Of a stretch of 64,000 nucleotides of DNA, positions 47,076 to 59,500 are shown one piece after another. The DNA is from Toxotes chatareus. Taxonomy: Eukaryota > Chordata > Actinopteri > Toxotidae. Each line of letters starts with the position of its first letter. The stretch's first letter is position 1. Below the pieces are notes generated by a model, which saw only the letters and a list, made by a program, of their open reading frames with translations, was not told where the DNA came from and ran no database searches. The position numbers and the translations under genes were made by a program. The stretch is from contig CM028899.1 in NCBI GenBank assembly GCA_016801885.1, forward strand, positions 21,256,501-21,320,500. The letters are read 5' to 3'.

Positions 47076-48189
47076 CATAAACATATGTTGCTTTCAGTTT
47101 AACTCCGATTATATTGATCTTAACTCTGTGTTTTGGGGGGGATTCATCTGGGGATAAACCTGCTCCAATTGGACCTGCAAGTGTGAAATAACTTTTAACT
47201 CATGAGGTTAATGGAACTGTAAGTCCTGGGTTATAACCAGGGTCTAAGCTTAGTGTGAAGAGTAGTGAACTTTCCTGTTAAAACACCGTGCAGCTGCAGC
47301 AGAGATCAGAGGATAATATACTGAACTCCACTGCTCATCTGATGAGCCTGAATGATAGTGATAGTGTGATGATCTAATCTGTTCCATCTGTTGTCTGAAC
47401 ACACCTTTCCCTCCTTGCTTGTGCGATGTGATTGGCTGTTGTAATGGAGAGATGGAGTAAAACTCCTGTGGTCCTGTGATTGCAAAGCTTTCCTGCAGAA
47501 TGGAACTGACAGCAGTTTTCTGTGTAAACAACTGATCCTTGAAAAATGTGTATTTTATTATGAAAAATGTACTTTAGTGTTTCTGTTTCTGCTTTTCTAG
47601 GGGTGTGATGTTGAACTCAGTTCAGTGCATTCATCATTTATAGTTACAGCTGCCTTATATTTTAAGAGTCCGGTGATCCCTCTGTCCTTCAGGCTCACAG
47701 ACCTCTCTACAATATGTTATACTCTGGTCTCTAACTTCATTTTTTTAGCAGCTCTTTATTTGTGTGTGTGTGTACAATGTTTGAACACAGTCCCTGTTTT
47801 GAGCAGCATAAAGCAAACTGGACCACGATGGAGCGGTTTCTTCCTGCACCAGTGACCAAAGACCAGACCACCCAGATGAAACCACCACAGAGAGATGCGT
47901 TTAATAAAACAGTGGAGATCCAGCAGCACTTTAACACTGAACACATAGCATAGCATTAACCCATGCGCTCCATTGCACCTCCTAAATTTTCCAGCTGCCA
48001 TTCAGCCTATATCTCCTCTCTGTTTGTAAACGTTGTAAACTGCTCTGTGTGTTTTTTACCCCCTTTAAGAGAAGCCCTCTCTGGATGCTTCTGTTTCAAG
48101 TAATTTTAGGCTCATCTCCCAGCTTTCAGAAGAAATCGTCTCCACCCCAATTAATTTCCATTTGACGTTTTTTTTTGATATCTTAATCA

Positions 48190-48400
48190 GCCGCCTGAAA
48201 AACTGTGCTGGCATCAGTGATGCGGTTCATCTCACACCTGTCAGGTGAGATATGAGACGGGTCCTTGTCCTGTGTCATGCTTGGAGATGGCTTCTTTTCT
48301 CTTTTGTGGTGTCCCACAAGGGGTCTGTTTTGGGTCCCCTCTTATTTACCATATGCAGAGTCCTTTAAAATCTCCAAGCGGGCTTAAACAGTGCTTTTAC
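48190..48400 (+). pseudogene. Scrap of LINE reverse transcriptase
   Basis: The plus strand at about 48290-48370 reads SFLFCGVPQGVCFGSPLIYH, a variant of the RT motif GVPQGSVLGPLLF. The preceding bases fit the 'RTF...G' approach of CR1/L2-type LINEs with shifts. Only about 60 codons are visible. Confidence 0.5.
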
Positions 48401-48424
48401 ACGAAGTGTCTTCACTCTCTGCCA

Positions 48425-48604
48425 TAAAGGCCTGATTGATGGAGTGCTGCTGAGATGGTTGTCCTTCCAGCAGGTTGTCACGTCTCTTCCTAGAACTTCT
48501 GAAGCCCTGTTGAAGTGACTGTTGGGTTCTTGGTCACCTCCTTGGTTACTCAGTTTGGCTGGGCAGCCACCAGTCCTGGTGGTTCTACAATGTCCTTTTT
48601 CCAT
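48425..48604 (-). mobile_element. Tc1-like transposase scrap
   Basis: The minus strand reads MEKGHCRTTRTGGCPAKLSN then QGGDQEPNSHF, matching the linker between the two helix-turn-helix units of a Tc1 transposase (WKK...RTTRTLPRAGRPAKLSN type, from memory). The nucleotide phrase GTGACTGTTGGGTTCTTGGT recurs in the 53.5 kb copy. It abuts the LINE scrap on its left. Confidence 0.6.
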
Positions 48605-49084
48605 TTATTCATTATTGACTGTCACAGCACATTTCCTGTCTTGTACATAAAACATGTACAAATAAAATATTAAACACAAAACAAACACATTTTGTTTCTA
48701 CATCCATTTTTCCAAATCTGTTTTGGCTCCAACTGCAACATCACATTACTGACTCATGTAATATTCATGTGTAACACTGAATATGTTGTCACGCTTGGGC
48801 ACACGTTAAGGTAACAGATGCCTTATTGTTTCAGCAAATAAGCAGGTCCTAACAATCATACTTTACACTTCTAACGTGACAGAGAATTTAAATGGAGTCA
48901 GCCAGGATGAAAACACAACACAACAAAACAAAACATAATGTGTCTCATTTGAAAGTCACAGACTGAGGTTGAATCAAAGTCTATTTTATCAGGAAGTCTT
49001 TTCAAAGAATGGCTATCAAGCACAATGATACCAAATAAACGTGAATTCACACAGATGTGATTGCACATCATATTGTAATGAGTC

Positions 49085-49690
49085 ACTCTTGTAGCCAAGA
49101 ACATGAGGGGACAAGACCCAAATGCAGAAACCCCAGGACAGAGGGATGAGTGAATTAAGTGTCCTTATTATTAAACTCAAAATCAGTGGCTGAAGGTCCA
49201 GAGCCGGGGAAAAAGAAACTCAAACAACTAAAAATCATCCAAAATGGAAAAACAAACAAAAAAAAAACTTTGAAACACAAACTCCAAAGTCCCCAAAAAG
49301 TCCTTACTTGAGGTAAACAAGAGACAGAAGCAGGGAACTGAAGAAAAACTAGCAGAGTGAACTCAAGCACGGACTAGGACCAGAACAGAGTTCAGGTACA
49401 GACTCAGATACAAACAGGGACACAGACAAACTGACAGGAGAAGCATGAGATGCATAGGGATAACTGACAACAGGTGACACAAATCAGGGTCAGGAGGACA
49501 ATCAAAGAGGAGGAAAACAAGACAAAGACAGAAAGAGGACTGACACACAAGGGCAGGGGCTTCAAAATAAAACTGGAAGTACTAACAAAAACCAGAAACC
49601 TCACAAAGAGGTCCACAAAGAGTTCAGAAAGTGTTCCACAGAAATCCAAAGGAGCTCACAAACAGCTCCCTTATAGGCCTGATGGTAACA
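49085..49690. repeat. Dispersed repeat, related copy 3
   Basis: It contains GACAACAGGTGACACAAATC, GAAAACAAGACAAAGACAG, CAAGGGCAGGGGCTTCAAAA and TAAAACTGGAAGTAC in the same order as copies 1 and 2, but diverged. The left part (GACAAGACCCAAATGCAGAA, TTATTATTAAACTCAAAATC) and the right end (CTCCCTTATAGGCCTGATGG) parallel copy 2. Confidence 0.55.
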
Positions 49691-50462
49691 CATACATATA
49701 CGTTTTGTGGTTTTTGATGTTTTATTGCATTTTTTAGAGCTTTTGCTTTCATTTATATTTAAAAGTTTGACTTTAGCTCATCTGTGTAAGATCAGAACAA
49801 CGGCACCATGAGAAGGAAAAGCATCAGCCAGGGAAAAGACAAAAGAGAAGAAAGAGAAGAAAAAGATTAAACATAACAGCAGTTCAAAAAGATGTACGGG
49901 TTCACACTGAATGATCTAGACCAAAATGACCTCGAATAACCCACATAAATAATGTCAAAGAAATGATGAAGCTTTTTCTGAGTGGACTGATGTTACACAC
50001 AGATGAGATGGAGATTATGACAATGATGTGCGTGTTGTGATCTCTGAAAAGAAGATGCTGTATGCTGTAGTGTTTTAATTTCGGTGGAGGGCACATGAAT
50101 GTGTGTGTGTGTGTGTGTGAAGATGTGATATCTGTGTGACTTCCAGGGGTTAGTGTGCTGATAAGACATTAAAAGCAGAAGGCATTTTTTATTTTTAATT
50201 ACTATTTCTGATTGTGATAAACTCTGTGCACATGTTTGACATTCTGATGAATGAAGCTTTTATTAATCTGTATTCCAATCAATCTCCTCATCATGTAAAT
50301 CAGGTCCCTGCTGATTAATAAAGGTGATTGCAGGCTGCGATGTGCAGGCTCATCCGTCTCATTACAAATCCCTGTTTAGCCCTCTGGATATTTATGTACT
50401 TGAAACATGGCATTAGTGATAGATATTTATCCACAGATTGATCGGAGCCTGTTGACAGTCGC

Positions 50463-51595
50463 ATGGCCCAGTTTCTTCCTCCGCTAAAGTTGGTTTTGAA
50501 CTCACAGAAGCACTGTTCAGTGAACGACTTACAGCCTAACATACTTGATAAACAGGGGTCAAGCTCAGGTCTCTCTGTTGAAAGTCATTATTCTGACAGG
50601 ATCCAGATGGATTGCACTGGTTCTGAGCCCTCAGATGATTCAAGTACAGAGGACTTGAGGACTGTCCAGTTCCTGGAAGTGAAATACGAGCTACAAGAAA
50701 CATTTTAATATTGTAGAATCTATAAAATGTTTAAAGGACTCCCAAAACAATACTCTAAATCTCAGTGCTAAAATCTTTACAGCAGATCCTAAGTTGGAAA
50801 ATTTTTTTTTTTTTTTTTTGGATAAACCAAACCTGAAATCTCCCCTTCCAGTCCAATCTGATTTAATTCAGTTTAAATCCCCTCGTGATGGTATTAGTTA
50901 CAAAGGAAATTTGCAGCTGTCAAAGGTAATCTCCTCAATACCTCCAGAAAAGGACATAAAATCTGTTGGGCATTGCAAAACCAACCCACTGGCTGTCACT
51001 CCATCGATGTCTAACATATATTTAGCTGCGTTTATTCATGGTGAGGATGTTCAGTGCTGTGGTTATAACAGTGTATTGAAGCCCTTAACAACAAGGACTG
51101 CTTATTGTCATTGGAAAACCCATGATAGACTTAGCAGACATTCTCAGATTCCACAGCATCACAGGTTTGATGGGAAATTTTTCAGATAAACATGGAGACA
51201 TTCGACTGCAGCGACACCAGACAAACATGGAAAATAAGAGACCGTCACTCAGAACAGTCCTGCACTGATAAAGCTGAGACATTTTCACTGTGAAGACAGG
51301 ACTAAGTGGAAAAGGAAGTAAAGGATATGATAGCCAATCAAATGAAACCTGCTAAGAAACAGAGACAAACCAATTCAAAATGAATGTTGCTGCCCCTGAT
51401 GTCGTTTAAAGAATTACAACTGTTGCACAAGAACCAAGGTTCCTGAAATCATCAGGAACCCAGGGGACAGAAGACCAGGAATTTACTGAATATTCTTGAT
51501 CAGGCATGTAACTGGCTCAATACATCACAATTCACCTTATACCACATAAATAGAAACAGAGTAAATAGAAACCAAAGTGTTCATGTGTGTCAGTG
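50463..51595 (+). pseudogene. Unidentified coding-like stretch with frameshifts
   Basis: I do not recognise this. The frame 50463-50708 reads MAQFLPPLKLVLNSQKHCSV on to SHYSDRIQMDCTGSEPSDDS and FLEVKYELQ. One frameshift later it continues KHFNIVESIKCLKDSQNNTL to DPKLENF, which is interrupted by a run of about 17 T at 50802-50818. It then goes on in the frame ending 51189 (DKPNLKSPLPVQSDLIQFKS, SKVISSIPPEKDIKSV, AYCHWKTHDRLSRHSQIPQH). Shifted again, readable sequence goes on to about 51595 with two stops. The amino-acid mix looks protein-like rather than random, and there are no introns. It could be a processed pseudogene, one decayed exon, part of an unknown mobile element, or chance. Confidence 0.3.
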
Positions 51596-51599
51596 ATAG

Positions 51600-53169
51600 G
51601 CCTTTTAGCTGGTTTGTAAATTGTAACTGGCTGTTTGTGTGTTGTATAGTGTTTTGCATCTTCAGTCATGTTGCAATTTTTTTTTTTTTTTTTTGCATTA
51701 CGTGTGTGTGTTTGCACTCTCAGCAAGAGCCTGGAGGAGAGTCTAAAATCAGAGTGTCTGCTGAAGTGCCTTGTTGTGTACTTTGGTAAGTAGCTGTGCT
51801 GTGTAATCACTTCAGCTTTAAACACGATAAAACACTGAATATTTAAACTGCCATTTAAATATGGAAACAATTATGACAGATGTCATTTTGCCTGCTTTGG
51901 TAAAACAAAACAAAAAATTCTGCTAATCTTGAAGAAGTCTTTCCACAGAAACACGTCATAATCTGTGTCACCTCCTGTTCGATTCAATAAGCCGTGTCTG
52001 CAGCCACGGGCAGGACGTGGGCGAGGGGAGCATGTGGTGCCCGCTGTGTGTCACATCTACTCACCTGCTGTATACTGCGGGATTACAAAGCCTTTAAATA
52101 GAACATATACCCCTATGATGTCTCTGGAAAAGCCTCCGTGGAGCTGCAGGTGAGCTGTTTCATGCCGTGCAGGACTCATACCGTCATCAAATGTAGCCGC
52201 CCCGGGTGAACAAGTTGTACCATTAGAGGCAAATTATCTGTGACAGGCAAAATTGCCCCCGGATGCTGATGAACCGTAGATGTAACGACACTTATTTTGG
52301 TGATGTTAATCAGCCAAATGGGCTGATGCATTCATTCTGTTTCTCATCTCTAGATGCTGGTGTGATCTGCCCCTGTCAAATCCTTCAGAGAGAATGAAAC
52401 CGAGGAGCGGCCCAAGATGTTAATGACGGCCGAAACTGAGGGTTGGATCATCATTGGAGCCCACGACAGTTTCCTGAATTCATTCATTCATTCATTGACC
52501 TCATTGTCCAGAAGTCCAGAGTCCATCCTGAATTTACTGCTTTAAAGAGCAATTCTTTTTTTTTTACCCAGTAAATATGAAGATCTTTGACTTATAAGAA
52601 AATCAGTGTTGTGATCAGAACCATTGAGGACACAAACACCAAACACTAAAAGGGGGGACTCCATGTATTTCAAATCAAAACCTCTTCTCCCATCATACTT
52701 TGTCGCCTGCTATTGATACTGTGAGAACAGTTTTAGAACATCAGTGACTCTGGAGCAGGTTTAATGTCCAAACGACAGAACAAAAACTTTGTTCTGCATT
52801 TCCCTTATGATCAGCCACCAGGCGAACCTGACTTTATTACACACTGAAATAAAAGAAACAAAAAGCAAATGTCAGGCGGTTCCATCAGAGGGGAGGATAA
52901 AACACAGAGCAGGATGGGTCGCTGTCACCCTGCTGCCTGTTTAATCAGGCCTCGCCGCATCATAATAAAGTAATTACTCTGTATTTATATGTGTCATATT
53001 TAATCAGCTGCATGGATTTCAGAGGTGCTGAAACGCAAACGCAACAGCGCTTACTGTGTCGGGCTGATGCTGTGGGACAAACTGAGCCTGATTCCATCGG
53101 GCAGCATCACAGCTCTGAGCTGTTTGAACGCAGGAAACGGTGACTGAAAATACACTGAGAAGTAAAGTG

Positions 53170-53170
<1 letters not shown>
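51600..53170. other. Intergenic stretch, no gene recognised
   Basis: The 51960-52160 part is GC-richer and has a 62-codon frame without recognisable content. A CATT tetranucleotide patch lies at about 52480-52497. Confidence 0.45.

Positions 53171-53171
<1 letters not shown>

Positions 53172-53209
<38 letters not shown>
53172..53209 (+). repeat. (GT)n microsatellite
   Basis: About 19 GT units. Confidence 0.9.
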
Positions 53210-53210
<1 letters not shown>

Positions 53211-53454
53211 ACTCAGGTTTGAGAGTTTGTTCACATTGTGCATCACATCATTTAACTTGATCTGAAACCTGTGATGAGCTGTTTCTGTTTAACATCCACA
53301 ACTTAACAGAGTGAGACAGTTAAAAGTTAAAAGTACCACATGGTGTGATGTTACACTGAGACCATCTGGTGGCCGTGACTGCAACAGTGACTTGGACACT
53401 GTTGACAATGCTACTGGACAGACAGGAAGACTGAATCAGGACTCTTAAAGATGT

Positions 53455-53960
53455 TCAACTGAACTGGACATCTGAAGCTCTGTTAGAGTGACTGTTGGGT
53501 TCTTGATCACCTCCCTGACTAAGACCCATCTTGCCTGGTGACTTCATTTTGGTCAGACAGTTACCTCCAGGAAGAGTCCTGTGGTTCTACACAAGCTCGG
53601 TTTCACAGTGACTGAGGTCACTGTTCTCCTGGGAACACTCAGAGCTTCAGAAATGGTTTCATACATTTGCCCTGATCTAAGCCTCAGTTTCACTTTATCA
53701 CAGAGGTCTACAGAAAGCTGCTTGGACTTCATGGTTTGGTTTTAGTCCTGACATGCAGCATGAACTGTGGGACCTTATATACACAGGTGTGTGTCTCTCT
53801 CTGTCCAATCACTTCAATTTGTCACAGGTGGACTCAACTCAGGGAAAATTAAAGCAAACAGGATGCACCTGATCACAGTTTGGGAGCGACACAGTAAAAC
53901 AGGTCTGAGTAAATTAGAGATTTGGATTTTAAATTAGAAAAAAAAAAAGTTTTCAGCCTG
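53455..53960 (-). mobile_element. Tc1-like transposon 5' part
   Basis: The minus strand from ATG at about 53733 reads MKSKQLSVDLCDKVKLRLRS then GQMYETISEALSVPRRTVTS, the first helix-turn-helix of a Tc1 transposase. It then shifts frame and resumes VREVIKNPTVTLTELQ towards 53470. The untranslated leader to the right (CTTATATACACAGGTGTGTG, CACAGGTGGACTCAACTC, GGATGCACCTGA) is the familiar leader of this fish Tc1 family. The catalytic DDE part is absent. Confidence 0.7.
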
Positions 53961-53964
53961 TCAT

Positions 53965-56453
53965 TAAGGATCATTGAGTGGATCATTTTATCAATTTAAA
54001 GTTAAATCTACACCAGAGTAACACGTGCAGAGTAACATGTACATTTGTACTGTGCATATACTTGTTTGTGCATGTGGCTGCACCTCTCTGTAGCTTTATA
54101 TTCATATATCAGTCACTACTGATGGTGAACAAATTGTACTTTTCCCACAAAAAGATGAGCAGGAAATATAATGACTTTTATTCCACCAGTAAAATAATAG
54201 GTCACAGCTGATGTATTCGTTCTATCAGCCAAACCCTGAGTATTACTGAATATTGCTCCGTGCCCCTGTCAAATAATTTGAGGAGAATGTGAAAGCGAAA
54301 ACTGACCGAGAAATGAACGACATCCTGAAATGAGATCTGGATCATCTCAATCAGCACACGACTGATTCTGAATTCACACCCACACGTCCCCTCATGTCGT
54401 GGGGCCTCCCAAAGTCCAGACTCCACCAGGCAGAGCAGGCATTTTTGACAGAACCTTTCTTCAAGATCCTTTGTGGATCTGTGAATGAATGAATGAATGA
54501 ATAAATAAAACTTCCATAAAACATGTTACGGGTGTACCTCCAAATTACTTAATATTCTTGCAATCACACCTTGTGAACCGAGCCCTGCTGCACATCTCCA
54601 CAACACAATATACATCAGATTGTGTTTATTCATTCTTACTAATCCATACTATGTAGATGCATCTGGTCTTCTACTTCCTTTTGCTGCTGTGACACTTTCC
54701 TACATTGGACCTACATGTCTTATCTATAAGTGGAGATCCTCTGAGACTGGATGAGTGCTATGTGTTGTTTGCATTTTAAACATAAATAAATACATAAAGA
54801 ATAAGATTCACTGACAAATAAAACTAAGGTGGTTGTGGTGTACAACACTGGGCCATTTATTTCCATCACAGTGTGTGTGATCAGAGTGCACATGGGGTGC
54901 TGCCGGTTTCAAGTCTTAGACCTGACTGCCCCCCTGTGGAAAACAAGGGAACTGCATCATAACGTTGGATAAAGGTGGTTTCAGACTCAAGATACTGTTC
55001 GGTTTGTTTGTTGATTTATTTCAGAACAGATCAGACCTGTGAAGCAAAGGATTCTTAGCAAAGTTTTTTTTTTTTATTATTATTGTCATTAGAAAATAAC
55101 AAGTTAAAAACCACAGTAAATTTGCAGAAATACTGGCTAGAAGTCCTAACTGTAACAACCTGATAACCAGGAGGAGTGAAATACAAGAGAAGTAAAGAAA
55201 ACCAAGGAAGGAGTGCTGTGACCAAACGCAGAGGATGGAAACAAATCACATTATTAAACTGGAAATATTCCAACGCCTGCAAAAGCACACTGACTGCAGT
55301 GTAGAGATGAACAGATGCTGTAGTCATTTGAAATGAACCTTGACAGCAATCTGACAGTCACTGGGGTAAATAATGTCCAGGACTGTTTTACATTTTGTTA
55401 ACCGTTCACTTAGCATGCACAGGACAGAAGATTAGAGGTGGGATAGTCAACTGCTGCAGTGAAGCTGCAGAGAAAACATGCAATAAACAACAACAACAAA
55501 AAAACAAAACAAAACAAAAAGCCAGATTGTCAGTGAATCTCAAACAAACTAAGCTGCTAAGCTGAACATGGTGTTTAGAGAACTGAGGTTCTTTTCTGAC
55601 CTTGGGCTCTGTACATGTGACAAACTTATCTCAAGTCGAGGTTCAATAAGTGGCTTTTTCAGAGCTTTCAACCATATCTCATGGTCTTCCAAGACAGCGG
55701 ATTAACACTGTGAAAGAAATCTGTGAACACCAGACCACAACCCACTCCCAAAATTCAAGTAAAATTCAGGGATGGTTCAACACTGTGAGGAGCTCAGAGT
55801 TCACATTCGTTGTGTAGCTAAACGCTAAACCTGGACTAAGTTTGTCTGAGTTTGACCAAAGTCAAAGGTCACTTCTGATGACATTCGTTTGAGTCAGCTC
55901 CATGACTGCTTCTTAGATTTACAGATAATACCAACTTTTATATTTGCTTCCTCTGGACATTCACTAACTGGCGGTGAATCGTTTATGGGGGGAAAAAAAA
56001 CCCCAACAAAAACAAAGCTAACATCGAGAAACGTTCTGAAGTATATACTGTGCTGTTTCATCTACAGAGCACTGAGACACTCTGGGTTCACTTTACTGTC
56101 ATGACATGTAAAACTAACCGTCAAAGTCCTAACACCAAACACACAGGAAGAGCTTCCCTGTAAATACAAACTGCTGAACAAAGGACCTCAGGGGGAAAAA
56201 GCTCCACTGAAATACAAGGTGACCTGATCATTTCTCTCTCTTAAAGAATCTGTAACTGTAATTATCCAAAAGGCAGATTCAGTCTATGAATAAACACTGT
56301 GCACATTAAGGATATTCAGTCAAACACTGGCTCGGCAGGTCCTCAGGCACAGAACAGGACCTGAGTAATAATGCTGTCCATTCATGATGGATCCAGGTGA
56401 CCTCTGACCGTCTTGACGTCTTCAGTTCTCTTCCTTGGTGATCTTCTTGTGTT
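53965..56453. other. Downstream of gnpda2, no separate gene recognised
   Basis: This probably includes the gnpda2 3' UTR next to 56454. AATAAA complements on the plus strand at about 55014 and 54852 are possible polyadenylation signals, but nothing selects between them. Confidence 0.4.
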
Positions 56454-56512
56454 TTACTGGTCCTTCATGCTCAGCACTGGGTCCACCAGCTTGTTATGAA
56501 CATGCATTAAAC
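56454..56512 (-). CDS. gnpda2: gnpda2 coding exon 6 (stop)
   Basis: A short last coding segment, [18 protein letters not shown], then TAA at 56456-56454. The acceptor is attgtag. The 3' UTR continues to the left with no clear end. Confidence 0.93.
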
Positions 56513-59500
56513 CTACAATGAAAATGAAAAAGGTAAAAATAGAATAAAGTATGTTAGACACAGAATGTGACCAAGAGCTCAGTTTAACTTCAGACCCATC
56601 AGATGGCCTTTGAGCTGTAATGAACTGGATACTGGATAAAGTGATGATAAAGCATGTGTTACTTTATCCACTGTGATGTGTAAAGTCCAGAAACCTTTGC
56701 TTCCAGCGCCACCAATGGTGAATTTCAAAAAACTGCATAATCAATTAACTCTCATAAATCCTAATGTATTTGTTGACATGCTAATTTGTAAAGCTGTTGT
56801 TTGCTGTTTGCTGCTGTTAAACTGCCAATGCTCTGCTCGGCTGAGCTGGAAAAAGATGGTACCTTTGAAGTACTTCACAGTTTTGACCCGGAGCTCCAGC
56901 GTTGCGTCCTCGTCACAGACAAAGATGGTACGTGGGTGCTGCTGGAAGGCTGATACCGTCCACATGTGGTTGACTCCCTCCTCTATGGCTTTATACAGAG
57001 CGAAGGCTTTGTGTGCTCCTGTGATCAGAATCATCACCTGAGCAGAGGACGACAACAGAGTCGCACTCAGGAAAATAGGAACACTGGGAGTTATTACTAC
57101 AACTTTAGCAGCTAACTGTTGTATGTTTTCAGTGTGACTTAATGATATTATAGTTAAGTTTGCTGTGTTACTGATTAATTACTCTGATGAACTACAGCAT
57201 CATAGGCGTGCACAGCACACGTAGCTTAGCAGCCAATGGTAATAATATCCTGCATGTACTTCCTCAGCCAGTAGAGGGCAGTGCTACATTGCTAATGGAC
57301 ATAAATCCACTGTCCACCTTTATAGATGCCTGTTAACACACAGTCGTGTTGTTTCTCTGCAGTGAGGTTTGTAATTTTGCAATGTACATGTTTAGTCTTA
57401 TATTATTATGTTCATTTTACAAAGACCCGCTGATTTACCAGAGTTGGTGAAGGCTGTGGTGGCACCTCTTAAAACAGTCATGGGGAATATGTTAGTGCAG
57501 TTCAATGGAGGAATAAATTAACTGCCTTTCAAACTGACCTCCTTGGCGTCCATGACGGTTCCTACCCCGACAGTGAGAGCCATGGTGGGAACCTTGGAGA
57601 GGTCGTTACCAAAGAAACGGGCATTGGCCACAATGGTGTCTTTAGCCAGGGTTTTCACTCTGGTCCTGGAGACAAGGCTGGAGCCAGGCTCATTGAACGC
57701 AATGTGACCATCAGGGCCAATACCTACAGACAGACGATGAGAAGGAACCAGACAAAGAAGAGGAAGCTTTATATAACACAGGAGAGGAAATTACCCCATG
57801 GCATCTACAACAGGCCTCACCCTAACCCTGATTTACTCATGAGGTGTGGCAGAAAAAACTGGGATGGGATGGGAAATGATATCTGGGCATACCGCCCACA
57901 TAGAGCCTATGTTTGAGGAACGCTGCATTATAACTAGGACTGTCGTCATCATCTGTCGTTTGTGAATGAAGCCACACTTTGGAGCATTTGTTCCTCTCTG
58001 CCATGACTCCTTACAATTTTCCAGCAGCGTAGACACACGAGTTTGACGTTTTTGTTTTGCACCGTGCAACTATCAGAAAAAACATGTTGGCATCGCTAAA
58101 AGGAATTGATAAGCTGGATAATTGGGAACCAGTTCTCAACTGGAACCATGTCTCACCTCCTACAAATAACTGGATCCCTCCAGCCTCTGCGATCTTCTGC
58201 TCAAAGGCCTGACACTCTGCCTCCAGGTCCTCTGCGTTTCCATCCAGGATGTGAGCGTTGGCTGGGTCAATGTCAATGTGCTTGAAGAAGTTGTTCCACA
58301 TGTAGGAGTGGTAGCTCTCTGGATGAGCACGAGGTAGACCTGGAGAGCGAGAAGGTTATTTTTTTTTTTCCCTAACCTAAGAGCTGCAATATCATGAATC
58401 CAGAGCGAAGACAGCGATTTTTTTTTTTGTTCTGTCTTAGGGGCTATTCACTAGTCCAAAACAAATTGTTACAAACCTTTGCCTCACGTGTAAAACAAAT
58501 CTCGAGGATGGAAATTAGAAACATCCTGTCTCAAAAGGACGCTGAAAAACTACTCCATGCATTTGTTACCTCTAGACTGGATTACTGTAATTCCTTATTT
58601 TCAGGACGTCCCAATAACTGTGAAAAGCCTCCAGCTGATCCAAAATGCTATTAGCTTCTCTGCACTGGCTCCCTGTAAAATCCACAATATTATTCAAAGT
58701 CCTTCTCCTTCATGAGCCCTTAATGACCCAGGTCCATTGTATCTGAAAGACCTGATAGCACCCTATTACCCCAACAGAACACCTCACCCTCTAAACACAT
58801 TACTTACTTGTGCTTCCTAGAGTTTTCAGGAGTAGATGGGTTTGATGGGTGTCCATAAAAAACTATGTCCTGCACAAATAAAACTACTAGTAACTAGAAA
58901 AGCACTGTAGAGGTGCTATATGTGAGAATAGGCTCCATTATAAATGGTGGCAAATAGTGAAATGTATGTTACACTATCACAAAACACTGATACAAAGTGT
59001 TTAAAGCACACAGTCACTCTGTGACTTAATCCAGCTTAATTTTAAAAAGGTACTGGCAACGTAGCTTCCAGTGCACACATGCAGTGGGTTTAAGCACAAC
59101 AAGTAATTAGCCTCTTGACCTGTTAGACTACGATTAATAAGAAACACCATGCAAAACGATGTCTCAGTCAGTAAAGTTATCTGATGTTACCCGTTCTTGG
59201 AAGAAACAGATTTATGGACTAAATACATAAACAATCATGAGAATGAGAATTAGACAATGAAAGATGTTGGATGACTCGGCCTTTGACTCACCTACATATT
59301 CATCCATGTTGAAGGTTTTCACATATTTGAATGAAATATCTCCACTTCTGTAGTATTCAATTAACTTCTGGTAGCAGCCGTAGGGAGTACTCCCTGAGGG
59401 AAATGACACATGTTAATAAACTCCACTGAAAAAAAATACTTTGTCCACAAAGAACATGTGTGTTGGTGTGAACCTGTGGGCAGGCCCAGGGTGAAGTATC

